64,000 nt of DNA from Episyrphus balteatus (GCF_945859705.1 NC_079134.1:66008437-66072436); one strand, 5' to 3'; numbered from the stretch's first letter, positions 12,351 to 22,978 are shown. Made by a program: numbers and translations. Notes: generated from the letters alone by a model not told the origin.

Positions 12351-12720
12351 TTGAGTTCAGAAATAACCCGTATAGATAAGAATATCATCTTTAAATTTGC
12401 ATTAATTTTGACAACACTTGCTGCTGGTCGAGAAATAAATATGGACACGTTTGAAGAACTAATTTTTGGAACAAAAAATCTTTATCTTTCGAAGTACAGC
12501 TGGTACTGTATGTCTAGCAGTGAATATAAACTTTTACTCCATGCAAAAAACATAATAAGGTTTATTCATTTACCTATACCTAGGTGTTCTTTCGATAGAA
12601 GCGTTGTAAGCAAGGTACAAAAAAATAAGGAAAGCTAGTTTGGATCATACACAAAAGAGTTCGATGTTGAATTAATTACCGACTTGATTAATCATTTATT
12701 TATAACGTCAGATCTTTAAA
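12351..12720 (+). pseudogene. Transib-like transposase C-terminal relic
   Basis: The frame reads ...INMDTFEELIFGTKNLYLSK, then YSWYCMSSSEYKLLLHAKNI, then LPIPRCS and a KNK. An in-frame stop at about 12636 is followed by FGSYTKEF...ITDLINHLFITSDL in the same frame. The order W-Y-x-M, H, LPI-x-x-x-S, N-K, and a terminal DL...L-TSD is what I recall of Transib/RAG1-like transposase C-termini, around the last acidic catalytic residue. That acidic residue is not identifiable here. The position inside an element with CACAGTG ends and CGGCG duplications supports the call independently. The N-terminal side is cut by the 9101-12324 insertion. Confidence 0.6.
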
Positions 12721-13160
12721 TTTGAACATCAAAACTAGAGCTGCATTTCAATTCTCAAAAAGTGACCCAAATATGAATTTTACTGGGTTAACAATAGTTA
12801 AATTGCAGAATTATACCCATGGAGTTAGATCTTAGTAATACGCATAATTCTTCCGAAAGTGATGGTGATTACTTTATGTATAGAAGTATAAATTTGTTTA
12901 ACTATTTATTTAGATATTAAAATAATGTTATCTAGATAGCAAAACATAAGCAAACAATTATAAATAAAAATAAAAAAGAAAACAAGTTCGCTGCTCAGCT
13001 CTTTTATATGAAATATCCTAGATTTATATGTTTTAGTGTATCAATTTCTTTGTTTTTAGGTTGCAATCATAGATATAAGTGATAAAATACTATTTCAAGC
13101 ATATTTGGCTGAATTTCTTATTTTATTCCCAAGATATTAATTTTGCCGTTTTTCCCATAC
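12721..13160. other. Right interior of E3, no gene recognised
   Basis: AT-rich DNA between the transposase relic and the right end; no motif or repeat was seen. Confidence 0.3.
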
Positions 13161-13365
13161 ACTCGTTCCACTGTGCGGCGTTAGAAGTTATAGAGGTCAA
13201 AAGGTCACAAAAATCAGTTTTTCGCATATATCTCGCGACCTGTTGCTCGGAGGTCAATAAATTGTTCATCATAAAATTATCTACAAATATTGCCTTATGC
13301 ATTTTTCTGTAACATCAACCGTTTTCGAAATAGAGCTATTTCAAGCGAAGGCATAATACATGGCA

Positions 13366-14305
13366 TAATAAATTGTAAATCATTTAATTATCTACAATCA
13401 TTGCCTTATGCATTTTTCTGTAACATCAACCGTTTTCGGAGTAGAGCGCTGAGAAAGAGACTAAATTATAACGTCGTCATTTAAACTACATAAATATTTT
13501 TAAAGTTTCGATATGACTCTTAGAAGTAGTTTAAGATTGATTTGGGGTGTTTTGACCCTCAAATGCCTTTACCCTGAGACCAAAACGTCTCAGGGTAGGT
13601 AATTTTGACCTGAGGGTCAAAGATTACTGCTTAGATTTTATTACATAGTTAGTTAGTAGGTAAGCAAGTTAGTTAGGTAGTTGGTAAGTGAGTTTTAATA
13701 TCGATTACAAGTGAAGCTTATAAAAAACATATTAATAAAAAGCAAAATAGATTAAACATGTATTTTCCAGTATTCAAATACAAACTTATTCACTCTTAAA
13801 TAAAACAAACCTATTATTACGTGTCAAGTATTATGCCTTAAAATTGTTCATCATTAAATTATCTACAAATATTGCCTTATGCATTTTTCTGTAAAATCAA
13901 CCGTTTTCGGATTAGAGCGCTGAGAAAGAGACTATATTATAACGTCGTCATTTAAACTACATAAATATTTTTAAAGTTTCGATATGACTCTTAGAAGTAG
14001 TCTAAGATTGATTTGGGCTGTTTTGATCCCCAAATGCCTTTACCCTGAGACCAAAACGTCTCAGGGTAGGTAATTTTGACCTGAGGGTCAAAGATTACTG
14101 CTAAGATTTTATTGTATAGTTAGTAGGTAAGTAAGTTAGTTAGGTAGTTGGTAAGTGAGTTTGAATATCGATTACAAGTGAAACTTATAAAAACATAATA
14201 ATAAAAAGCAAAATAGAAAATAGATTAAACATGTATTTTCTAGTATTCAAATACAAAATTATTCACTCTTAAATAAAACAAACCTATTATTACGTGTCAT
14301 GTATT
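13366..14305. repeat. Core of E0: two 471-bp direct repeats with hairpins
   Basis: The sequence starting TTGCCTTATGCATTTTTCTG at 13401 recurs at 13872, a period of 471, and a partial third copy begins at about 13290 in the arm. Each repeat carries a perfect 11-bp stem, TACCCTGAGAC to GTCTCAGGGTA, with a 6-base loop (13570-13597 and 14041-14068). That stem is nested in an outer stem of TTTGACCCTCA and TGAGGGTCAAA. No ORF was found. Confidence 0.85.
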
Positions 14306-14612
14306 ATGCCTACGCTTGAAATAGCTCTATTTCAAAAACGGTTGGTTTTACAGAAAAACGCATAAAACAATATTTGTAGATAATTTTATAACGAACAATT
14401 TTTCTATGGATCCCCATTGACCTCCGAGCAACAGGTCGCGAGATATATGCGAAAAACTGATTTTCGTGACCTTTTGACCTCTATAACTTCTAACGCCGGC
14501 ACGATATCAATGTCGATTTTTCACATCTTCATTACAACGCCGTAACGAAGGTCTATACCAACATCGAGCCTCGTAGGAATTTTTCCGCAGATAAAACCTA
14601 AAATTACTGGAC

Positions 14613-14828
14613 TATAAATACACACCAGTCTTGCCTTTTTGGCCAATTTTTATCGGACAGAGTATAACCACAGATAATAAATTATACACATGTCTTATTC
14701 ATATGGAGAGAAATGATATATGAAACTGAAATTGACCAAAAAAAGCTTTTCCAAAAGCTTTAACATATTCAGTAAATACACCCAAAATCATCTCGCTCAT
14801 CTTCTTTCTTGAAAAAACCTCTTCTTTC
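14613..14828. other. Spacer between E0 and next foldback
   Basis: About 215 bp with no ORF or repeat recognised. The last 50 bp are C/T-rich and partly complementary to the A/G-rich flank after 15850. Confidence 0.3.
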
Positions 14829-15850
14829 CTATGTCTGCTTCTACACGAAGACGTAAAAGTCAAGATTCAATGAAGAGTAAGGGAGAAAGAAAGTTCGAAA
14901 AAGAGGGATGGAAGATTTTTAACCCTGTGAGTCTCCGGTCGAAAATTTTGAGACTCACTTTGACGTTTCTCTTTGATCTTGTTCTTTTTTTTTTGCTGTT
15001 TTGCTTTAATTGATTTCGTCGGTGGCAGAGTTCGCTTCGTCGGATGTATACTTTTATAAATTTATTTAAATGTTTTCGTTGCACATAGAGTCCCCTGATG
15101 TTGTTTTTTGTATATTTTGGTGCTTTTTTTTTCAAATAAAAATATATACGAAAACGAGAACAAGATAAAATAAAAAAATAGCTGTCAAATTTGCGTCTTA
15201 TAAAAAATACTACGTGTAGAAGCGCGCGACGCACCGAAGGGAAAATCAAAAGGAAATTCGAAGATAATTTCTGCACCTTGCGTCTTCATGTAGAAGCAGA
15301 CTATGTCTGCTTTTACATGAAGACGCAAGGCGCAGAAATTATCTTCGAATTTCAGACTATGTCTGCTTTTACATGAAGACGCAAGGCGCAGAAATTATCT
15401 TCGAATTTCCTTTTGATTTTCCCTTCGGTGCGTCGCGCGCTTCTACACGTAGTATTTTTTATAAGACGCAAATTTGACAGCTATTTTTTTTTATTTTATC
15501 TTGTTCTTGTTTTCGTATCTATTTTTATTTAAAAAAAAGCACCAAAATATACAAAAAACAACATCAGGGGGCTCTATGTGCAACGAAAACATTTAAATAT
15601 ATTAACAAAAGTTAGTATACACCCAAATAATATACATCCGACAAAGCGAACTCTGCCACTGACGAAATCAATTAAAGCAAAACAGCAAAAAAAAGAACAA
15701 GATCAAAGAGAGACGTCAAAATGAGTCTCAAAATTTTCGACCGGGGACTCACAGGGTAAAAAATCTTCCATCCCTCTTTTTCGAACTTTCTTTCTCCCTT
15801 ACTCTTCATTGAATCTTGACTCTTGCGTCTTCATGTAAAAGCAGACTATG
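14829..15850. mobile_element. Foldback element with its terminal sequence repeated at the centre
   Basis: The arms mirror around about 15306. Both outer ends carry CTATG/CATAG then TCTGCTT and a GAAGACG block. The same terminal block occurs back to back at the centre of symmetry. A 56-bp segment, starting CTATGTCTGC at 15301, is tandemly duplicated at 15357 on one side of the centre only. No coding capacity; frames on the two strands mirror each other. Confidence 0.8.
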
Positions 15851-16640
15851 AAAGAAAAGACAAAGAAAGAACTAAAGTTTTTTTTTTAATTTTCGTTTTC
15901 TCTCTCAATACCTACACCACACACACTCACACAATATGCACATGATCATTCTTCACAAATGAAAACAAATGGGTTCGTTATGGTTTTTTTTTTTTGTGTT
16001 CTGGTTGGTTGTGTTGCGCTGAGTGCAGGTGAGTTGGTCGTTTGACGACGCATCCACATATAAAAAAAATACATTTTCCGTTGTTTTTGTAAATACAAAA
16101 AAATCAAGTTATATGATTGGCTTTACAGCTCGAGTTCTTATAATCCTATATTCAAGATAAAGGAATTTATTAAGACTAGCTGGGTTAAGCGTGCATTTAT
16201 TTCCGCTCCTTTTTTTTTATTAATTCATCTTTTCTACAAATTTCTAGTGCCATTAAAGGTGTCATTAGAAAGCTAATGAAATTAATGAAAAAAAAAATCA
16301 GGCTTCTTATACTAATTTTTTTCTGAGGCGTTGCGTTTTGAAATATAAATTTTTGAAAAACGCCTATTTTTAGGGGTAGTTTTGAGTACTTTTTTATTTT
16401 TAGGTGTTGGTTATGCGCAGCGCACGCATGTACGAGCTCTAAAGTTATTTTTACCAAATTGTGGTTTTAACGGTTTTTTATTTAGATATCTATATCTTTT
16501 TATTTTAATAAATAGATAAATGAAATTTTAACCATAGAGAGATAATAACTATATTTTTATTACTTTTATATTCACAATCCAGAGATAACGGATTTTTAAC
16601 ATGTTATATCTTTTGATCAAAATAAAAAATAAAAAACAAT
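15851..16640. other. Low-complexity DNA, nothing recognised
   Basis: Purine-rich and T-rich runs, a CACACA patch near 15930 and short frames with no family motif. Confidence 0.3.
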
Positions 16641-17280
16641 CTAAATTTTTGAAAGTTGCTTCATAGGGATATTGCTTGGACAAACTACATGATATAACAC
16701 CTGCTTAAAATTGCCACAGACACTGCGAATCATGAACACATGCAGATTTAGCAAAATCATCATTTCCATACTCCACAAAACCTTCAATTTCATCTTTGAA
16801 TTTATTGTAGGTCAGGTTTTTTTGTATACTCATTTCGTCAAAAATTACAATGAATTCTCCATCTTTTGCTGATAGTTTTGATGTTACGTTCCCTATTTCG
16901 TTCAAAACATTAATATGAACCCCAGGAGAAAGACTTTTTATGTTTATCAATCTATGCAAGGTAGATGGATGTGGCAAGTGCAAACCAAGTTGATCCCGAA
17001 GAAAGTTGTAGCTACAGGAAGAACGAAAAAAAATGCATTGCGAAATCCACTTTTCCTCATTGGAATATTCTCTTGAGGTCTGAGATAAAATCAGCTTAGC
17101 AAAAGTCTTGGTATTTTGATTTAAACCTTGCGTTAAATCGATTTCTTTTTCAATAGAATTCTTTTCATGCCTTTTTTTATTGATTCGACTAATTTTTTGG
17201 AGCATGTTAATTTTTAAATGAGCTTCGCAGTTTGAGCAGATGACGCATGATTCAATTCTTCAGCATTAATTTCACCACAG
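16640..17280 (-). pseudogene. P-element/THAP9-like transposase relic
   Basis: The minus-strand frame from 17205 holds FRSSCSYNFLRDQLGLHLPH then PSTLHRLI, and IVIFDEMSIQKNLTYN followed by DEIEGFVEYG. These are the hallmark blocks of P-element and THAP9 transposases; the D of FDEM is the first catalytic acid. After GND the frame shifts by one at about 16735, and the next family block (HVFMIRSVCGNFKQVLYHVV) continues to about 16640. A C-x2-C pair lies just upstream of the usual start at about 17240. The THAP DNA-binding domain and the remaining catalytic residues are missing. Confidence 0.82.
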
Positions 17281-17284
17281 TTTA

Positions 17285-17684
17285 CACCAGCTTCATTTTG
17301 CATTTCGTATGTTATTCTAGCGTTGCTGGGATCAAAATGAACAGATTCACTATGTGAACAAGACATATCTTCACATTGCTCCAAGTACAGCGAGGGATAT
17401 GCATTCCTTCTTAAATAGGGTCATTTATGGCTTTCTATATGTTCTTGTGACTCTCCTACTGACACTAGCCATTGCATTTTTATGTCAAAAAAAAATTGTT
17501 CAGGTGTCATTATTAGTATTTGTTGTTTTTTTTTTTTTTAATTAACGAATGATTTGTTGTTAGATATTGCATAGCTGTCAAACCACCAACAAACAATTTT
17601 ATTTGCATTATTATCTCTTAATCAGCCCTATTATGAGTATTAATTTGATAGTCGATAATATCCATGGTATTGACACTTGGAATC
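17285..17684. other. Spacer, nothing recognised
   Basis: It may hold decayed upstream sequence of the P-like relic, but no domain is readable. Confidence 0.3.
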
Positions 17685-18340
17685 ACGGCACCTGGTGATA
17701 TAGATTATTTTCCGATTTGCCGTTCAATGTAGTTTCCATTAGAAAAAAACAACAAATACCTCGAAAAACGTTTATTTTACGAATTAATTTTATATGAAGG
17801 AGTATCAATTTTATTATTGTAAAATGATAATAATATGTGTTTATATCTAAATCAGGTTCAAAATATATCAATATGTATATTAATACCTGTGTATTTTGTC
17901 TCCAAAAAGTATAAGTGAATCGCCTGAAAACAACAAAAAATACCATACAAAATAATAGAAATTATTGAATTATTCTTTTATTTGTTTTGCTTTTTCACAA
18001 ATAATAGTAGGTAAGCATTTTTTTTATTTTCAACAATTAAAAAAAAAATTAGACCAAAATAGTTTCTTTATTTTTTGTAGTATTTGTTGTTGTTTTCTTG
18101 TGATTTGCTACACTTTTTGAAGACAAATTGCACAGGTATTATTATAATTTTTGATATATTTTAAACCTGATTTAGTTATAAACACATATTATTATCATTT
18201 TATAATCATAAAATTGATACTCGTTGATATAAAATTAATTCGAAAAATAAATGTCTTTCGATGTCTTTTTTGTTTTTTTTTCTTATGGAAACTACATTGA
18301 ACTGCAAATCGAAAAAAAATCTATATCATTTTCAGGTTGT
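17685..18340. mobile_element. Foldback element with about 210-bp arms
   Basis: 17690-17910 is the reverse complement of about 18110-18315, sharing for example GTAGTTTCCAT and the stretch ATTATTATC...CACATATTATT. The outer ends share ACCTG...GATATAGATT. The spacer is about 200 bp. No coding sequence; the family is unknown. Confidence 0.75.
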
Positions 18341-18737
18341 CATGTCGCTCCAAGTGGTAGATGGCATGGAAAGCTATTTCCCAAGTCACAATAAGAAAAG
18401 AAGGTATGGTCACGCGAAGAAAGTCTGTATCGAAAACTGTCAGATGAAAGAAAAAAAAAATGGCTTCCTAAGTTTTTGACAGCTGCCCCATTGAAATTGT
18501 TGTTAAAAAATATTATTGTTGCAATCTTGTATTGCCTCCAAAATTTTCCGACATAAAACTCAATTGTTTTTTTGTTTCGATCAATATATTTCGGCAACAA
18601 GTGTCATTTTCAGGATCTATTAAAACAATAAAGTTATATATAATAATTACAATAAATATTAAAAATATAAAATTATAAATACTTTTTTACAATTTATTTT
18701 GATTTGACAGAATACTTCAATTTAATGTTTCGGACAT

Positions 18738-19618
18738 ATGAAACATAATACGGCTAAGAATTTTATTCGGAAAGTTTTCTCATTTAGTCACAAATTACAC
18801 TGGAAAACTAACATTGATCGCATAAAAAATATTTTGAAGAAAACCAATTTTCCAATTGATGTCACCAACAAACTTATTGCATCGGTACGTTACAATAACT
18901 CTAATAGAGGTTCAGAAACGAGAAGATTTGACAGGAGTAGCTATCCTTAGTTATCAATAGAGGACATTTCAACCCAAACAACTGCTGAACCAGCTAAAAT
19001 CTATTCATCAATATCTTATGTTCCAGGTCTTACAGAATCTTTGGTTAAATCCTGTGAATATTTCGTTCCAAATATTAAGGTAGCTAATAAAAACCAGTAA
19101 AAAAAAGTTTCAAAATTCTTTGCCAACATAAAACAAAAACTGCCTCTGACGCAAAAGTCAGGTGTTGTTTATTGTGTTCCATGTGAAGACTGCCCCAAAA
19201 AATACATTGGTGAAACGATTCAAAAAAAAAAAAAAGACTCAAACAACACTCAAATGAATGTGATAACGTTGATTCAGGGACAGCTAATTCGAAAAGTATT
19301 GCAGCATTGGCTAACTACAAACAACAAACTGGCCATTCTTTTAATTTCGATAACACCAAAATATTGGGATATGAACGCAATAAATTCAAGTTACAGGTTC
19401 ATGAAGTAAACCAAATTGTTAAAATTGGAGAAGATGCGTGTAATTTCAAAACGGACAAAAAAGATTACACAAATACATATTTCAATCTCATCTCATATGG
19501 AAATAATGGAAATCTACAACGAGTATCAAATGATCGTGTTAACACTACACACAGTCTAAACACCACAGATACAGACCGTATAAACACTGCACACCGATCA
19601 AATCAAAATAAATTGTAA
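18738..19618 (+). pseudogene. Penelope-like polyprotein C-terminus with GIY-YIG endonuclease relic
   Basis: The first frame (18738-18950) gives FIRKVFSFSHKLHWKTNIDR and PIDVTNKLIASVRYNN, typical of the region after the Penelope reverse transcriptase. A shifted frame then gives SYVPGLTESL. Past a stop at about 19098 comes SGVVYCVPCEDCPKKYIGET, the GIY-YIG core as Penelope elements have it (VYCVPC...CPKKYIGET). A run of A near 19225 shifts the frame again, and 19307-19618 continues with NSKSIAALANYKQQTGHSF and LGYERNKFKLQVHE, the usual C-terminus. At least three lesions are present; the gene is dead. Confidence 0.85.
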
Positions 19619-19716
19619 AAAAGTAAATTGTGATATTCTTTTTAATGTATACTATTTATAATTTTATATTTTTAATATTTATTGTAATTATTATATATAA
19701 CTTTATTGTTTTAATA

Positions 19717-19755
19717 GATCCTGAAGATGGCGCTTGTTGCCGAAATATATTGATC
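19717..19755 (+). ncRNA. Hammerhead-ribozyme-like motif in the Penelope terminal repeat
   Basis: GATC, CTGAAGA, a short GGC/GCC stem II with a 7-base loop, GAAA, then TATATT and GATC. CTGANGA and GAAA are the conserved hammerhead core, and the two GATC blocks can pair as stem I. Stem III would be minimal, as reported for ribozymes in Penelope-like elements. The inverted copy (about 18575-18617, minus strand) reads CTGAAAA at the core, so the conserved G is lost there. Confidence 0.6.
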
Positions 19756-19989
19756 GAAACAAAAAAACAATTGAGTTTTATTTCGAAAAATTTTGGAGGC
19801 AATACAAGATTGCAACAATAACATTAACTAATTTTCCGGCAAAACAAAATCCCAAATTAAAAATTTTTTTTGGAAATTGTTGTTGCTTTAGACTTTGCCA
19901 AATTAAACGTCAACAACTTATTACTCCATTCTGTAAAATGGCGACTCGAATGATCATACATTCTCTTCTTATACCATGGATAATATCGA

Positions 19990-21470
19990 TCAACTAGTTG
20001 AAAAATCGGTATTATGAGCATCAACTGGTAATTTTTGATCGATTGTGAATGAGCCAAAAATCAAAAAATGAGTTAGTGACATATTTGAAAACGTTAAGCA
20101 GGACTTTATTTTTGGGTGAGATAAAAAAAATCGTATTTCCAACTTGAAATGGCCCAAAACCGCAAATGAAAAAGGGCACATATCCATTTTCTATCATGAT
20201 ACTAAGCAAAAAGGGCGCACCATTTACCATTTACTAAGCAAAAAAGGCACAAAAGCCAGAATTCTTTGCGTAACGCCTTTTTACTTAAAATCAGTAACTT
20301 TGATTTAAAAATTAAGAAAAATTTTCAAAAATATTAATTTCGGATTTTTTTTTAATTTAAATTTTTTTTTTTTTGAAAATCAAATTTTTCAAAAGGGGTC
20401 AAATTTTGTAAATATGTCGATTAATTCGTTATTGAAATTTTTTTGAAAATTTCTACACACAAAATATTATCAAAAAAACGACTTCAACAATCTTCAAAAA
20501 AAGGATATAAAAACCATTTAAAAAGTAGTATTCGTTATTTCAAAAGTAACTTTGAATACTTTTTTTTTGATTAAATATATGTAAAATAAACGATAAAATA
20601 TAATAATATTTATATCGGCCGAATCTTTTTACAATCAGGTACCTATTTCATGGACATGCGTCAGGTTTCAGGGGACAATTTTGTAAATGAACACTTAACA
20701 ATTGTGTAAATTCTGAGTTTCCGCCAAGTATTGATAGTGACGTGACAAGTTCCTTAAAACATTTAAAATTACATATTTACTTCTCGAATGAAAGTGATAC
20801 ATGTTCTGAAATGCAATTGAGTGAAATACGCTTTCCTTGACTTAAAAAAAAAGATTTAACAGATTAATGACAAATTTTGCGACTATAACAGCAAAGCAGA
20901 AAAAATCGGTCATAATTGGAAGCATCCCATAAAAAGAAAATATGCCCTTGGTGCTAAAACCCAAGTATTATGTGCGTAATACCGAATTAAGTTTTCTGAA
21001 AGCAAATGTCATACAAAATGGGATCAAATTGTCTGTCGCGAAACAAATCACCCGAGGTATCTCGTTAACCAGAAAAACAAATCTTATCCAAAAAAAAATA
21101 AGCCAGATTTTACCAGAAAACCGGCTTAATATCTGGAAAACACTTTCCGTTTTGTTTGGAAAATGACTGAGATACATTAGCGAAAAAATTCAAACTATTT
21201 AGTAAAATGCTAAACCATTTTTAGTAAATTACTAAGTATGTTTCATGTTAAATTATTATTTTTGATGTTTTTTTTTTTTTAAGGCTTATGAAATGTTATG
21301 AAACATCTTTTATTTTATTGGTTTAAGTTAATTGCCAGATTATGGCAATTCTTCCGAATCTTTTCATTTATCCAAAAGAGCACATTTGCACTCTTCATGT
21401 GTTTTACTTATTAAAATAGGGCGTAGGTTTTTCCATATTCTTTTAAATTTGTTTAAAATATTTAATTTAA
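19990..21470. other. AT-rich intergenic DNA with scattered AAGCAAAAAGGGCGC motifs
   Basis: CTAAGCAAAAAGGGCGCA occurs at about 20204 and a near copy at about 20232. Frames on both strands are short and carry no recognised motif. Two T/A-rich low-complexity blocks lie near 20340-20600. Confidence 0.35.
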
Positions 21471-21472
21471 AG

Positions 21473-21795
21473 GTGCGAAAACCAGAAACAATAAAATTCA
21501 ATGTAGGTACTAAAAACTACAAAAGTGGATATGCGCCCTTTTTACTTAGCACGGCATTGCACATCTTATGTGTTTTACTAAGCAAAAAGGGCTTATGTCC
21601 ATTTTCTCTTAAAATACACAACATATAATAAAATCATGAATGCCATAAAATAATACATTTTTTTAAAAGAACATATTATCATTTTTTTAAATTTTGAAAA
21701 ATAATAAATTTTAGGGTGCGAAATCCAGAAACACTAAAATTCATTTATCTCAAAACAACAAAAATGGATATGCGCCCTTTTTGCTTAGCACTGCA
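21473..21795. repeat. Pair of about 78-bp direct repeats ending GCGCCCTTTTTRCTTAGCAC
   Basis: 21473-21552 and 21715-21793 share GGTGCGAAA.CCAGAAACA, GGATATGCGCCCTTTTT and CTTAGCAC, with a spacing of about 241 bp. Reverse-orientation fragments of the same motif occur near 20204, 20232 and 21578. This is a small repeat family with no coding potential. Confidence 0.75.
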
Positions 21796-22240
21796 GAATA
21801 GTTCATTGTGAATGAATATTTTTTTATTTCGTTTGACGTTACTTTGAACTTTTTTTTTTGTGCAAAGAAAAGCTCTTGTGTGAAAATATAAGTTGTTTTT
21901 ATAAAAGATTTGTTGTTTTTTATTACAAATATTTTATTTAGGTACAAAATACTAAGCTACAGAAAACAATAAGGGAGTATGTAAGGTGGAAATAATAAAG
22001 CAAAATCCTGAACTTGCAAAGTGGAAAGCAATCGCAGTAAGGTTGAATCGCTTGAATAGAAGAAAAAAATCATCAACACAAATTAATCTCAAAAATAAAA
22101 TTTTTAGCAGAATTAAATGAATAAGAACGCTTTGATTCAAATAGAGCAAACAGCAAAATAAATATTTTATTGAAAATTATTTTCTTTAAACAACAAAATC
22201 AAAACTTAGTTATCTATAAATTTTGATCGAAAAAAAGTAT

Positions 22241-22256
22241 TACAACACCCCCACTC
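22241..22256 (-). other. copia polypurine tract and start of 3' LTR
   Basis: On the minus strand GAGTGGGGG is followed directly by TGTTGTA, the standard copia arrangement of polypurine tract and LTR start, just downstream of the RNase H relic. The LTR itself cannot be followed far and no 5' LTR was seen. Confidence 0.65.
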
Positions 22257-22447
22257 GAACAAAATTCACCTCAAATTTAAACCCATGTTATTGGAACAGA
22301 AAGTATGTTTTTCGGCAGATATTTGTTTTGTTAAATAAAGTCCCAATTCCAAGGAAAGAGATAATATTCATGTTCTTCTCACGAATAAAATGATGTCGAA
22401 CATCAATATGTTTGGATCTTGATAGGTACTTACTTGTCGATGCAAGT

Positions 22448-22978
22448 GGTCCGTTCTTTTATTGAATAATGTTAACTATTGTTGTTATGTCAAAAAAATC
22501 GTTGTATTTGTTTTTGTTTGATTTTGTTACAAAATGTCAACTTTGATTTAGGAACGACTAAATGTTACATTTTGTTGATCTGTCAAAAGAAAAATTTTTG
22601 AGATTAATTTTATGAATGAATAAACAAGAAAAAATTAATTTGGTACTGAAATAATTCTTTTTAATTGAATTCTAAGCAAATTGAAACAAAAATATGCATT
22701 CAATAACTTCAAATATGGAAACAAACAAGAAATTCTCTTCTCACATCATCCCCTCTCTTCACCATTTAGTGGTTTTTGACAGATAAACATTGAAACTCAA
22801 GTCCAGGAGCTGAGTTGAAAAAAGTAACAAAATGTAACTATTTGACACTTCAACATTGGATTTAGGAACGATGTTGTGATGTCACGATGTTACACTTTGT
22901 AAATTTTTTCTCATTTAGGAACGATGAAAGTTAACTATTGTTAACAATAGTTAACATTGTCGAATAAAAGAACGCACC
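22448..22978. mobile_element. N: MITE in copia RNase H
   Basis: The ends GGTCCGTTCTTTTATTGAAT and (reversed) GGTGCGTTCTTTTATTCGAC form a terminal inverted repeat of about 36 bp that runs on through GTTAACTATTGTT. The copia reading (VHL, then LASTSKYLSRSKH) resumes on the other side. An ATTTAGGAACGA motif occurs three times inside. The target duplication is not resolved. Confidence 0.75.

Larger units (their letters stand above)
8350..13175. mobile_element. E3: degenerate Transib element, carrying later insertions
   Basis: The left end is CACAGTAGCACGA and the right end (reverse complement) is CACAGTGGAACGA. CGGCG lies at 8345-8349 and 13176-13180. The outer flanks rejoin to the intact site seen in the right arm of E0. 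A decayed Transib-like transposase C-terminus sits at 12351-12720, near the right end. The interior is mostly replaced by an inverted-repeat element (9101-12324). E2 lies directly beside the left end, separated by only a few bases of repeated CGG. Confidence 0.78.
421..14612. mobile_element. E0: old foldback element, its left arm split by Transib-like insertions
   Basis: The right arm (about 14305-14612, read in reverse) matches three separate left pieces: 421-515, 7009-7057 and 13176-13365. They join without loss once 516-7013 and 7058-13180 are taken out as insertions, each leaving one CGGCG. The arms are about 330 bp and enclose 13366-14305. The outer ends read AGCCCAGTAATTTTAGG on the left and the complement of AGTCCAGTAATTTTAGG on the right. 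I could not find a convincing target duplication. The net length without insertions is about 1.6 kb and no coding potential is visible. The superfamily is unknown. Confidence 0.7.
18513..19822 (+). mobile_element. Truncated Penelope-like element with inverted terminal repeats
   Basis: 18513-18680 is the reverse complement of about 19650-19822, roughly 165 bp at high identity. The body holds a Penelope-type C-terminal coding region on the plus strand. Penelope-like elements often carry such inverted partial terminal copies. Most of the reverse transcriptase is missing, so the copy is 5'-truncated. It was inserted into the MITE M1. Confidence 0.82.
18385..19985. mobile_element. M1: Mutator-like MITE copy split by the Penelope-like element
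   Basis: 18385-18512 and 19830-19985 match the two halves of MITEs M2 (23098-23332) and M3 (53863-54086): AAGAAGGTATGGTCA, GACAGCT...CCATTGAAATTGTTGTT, and the right end ATGATCATAC...TTATACCATG. The 1.3 kb in the middle is the Penelope-like element. The left terminus is degraded, so no target duplication could be read for this copy. Confidence 0.7.
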
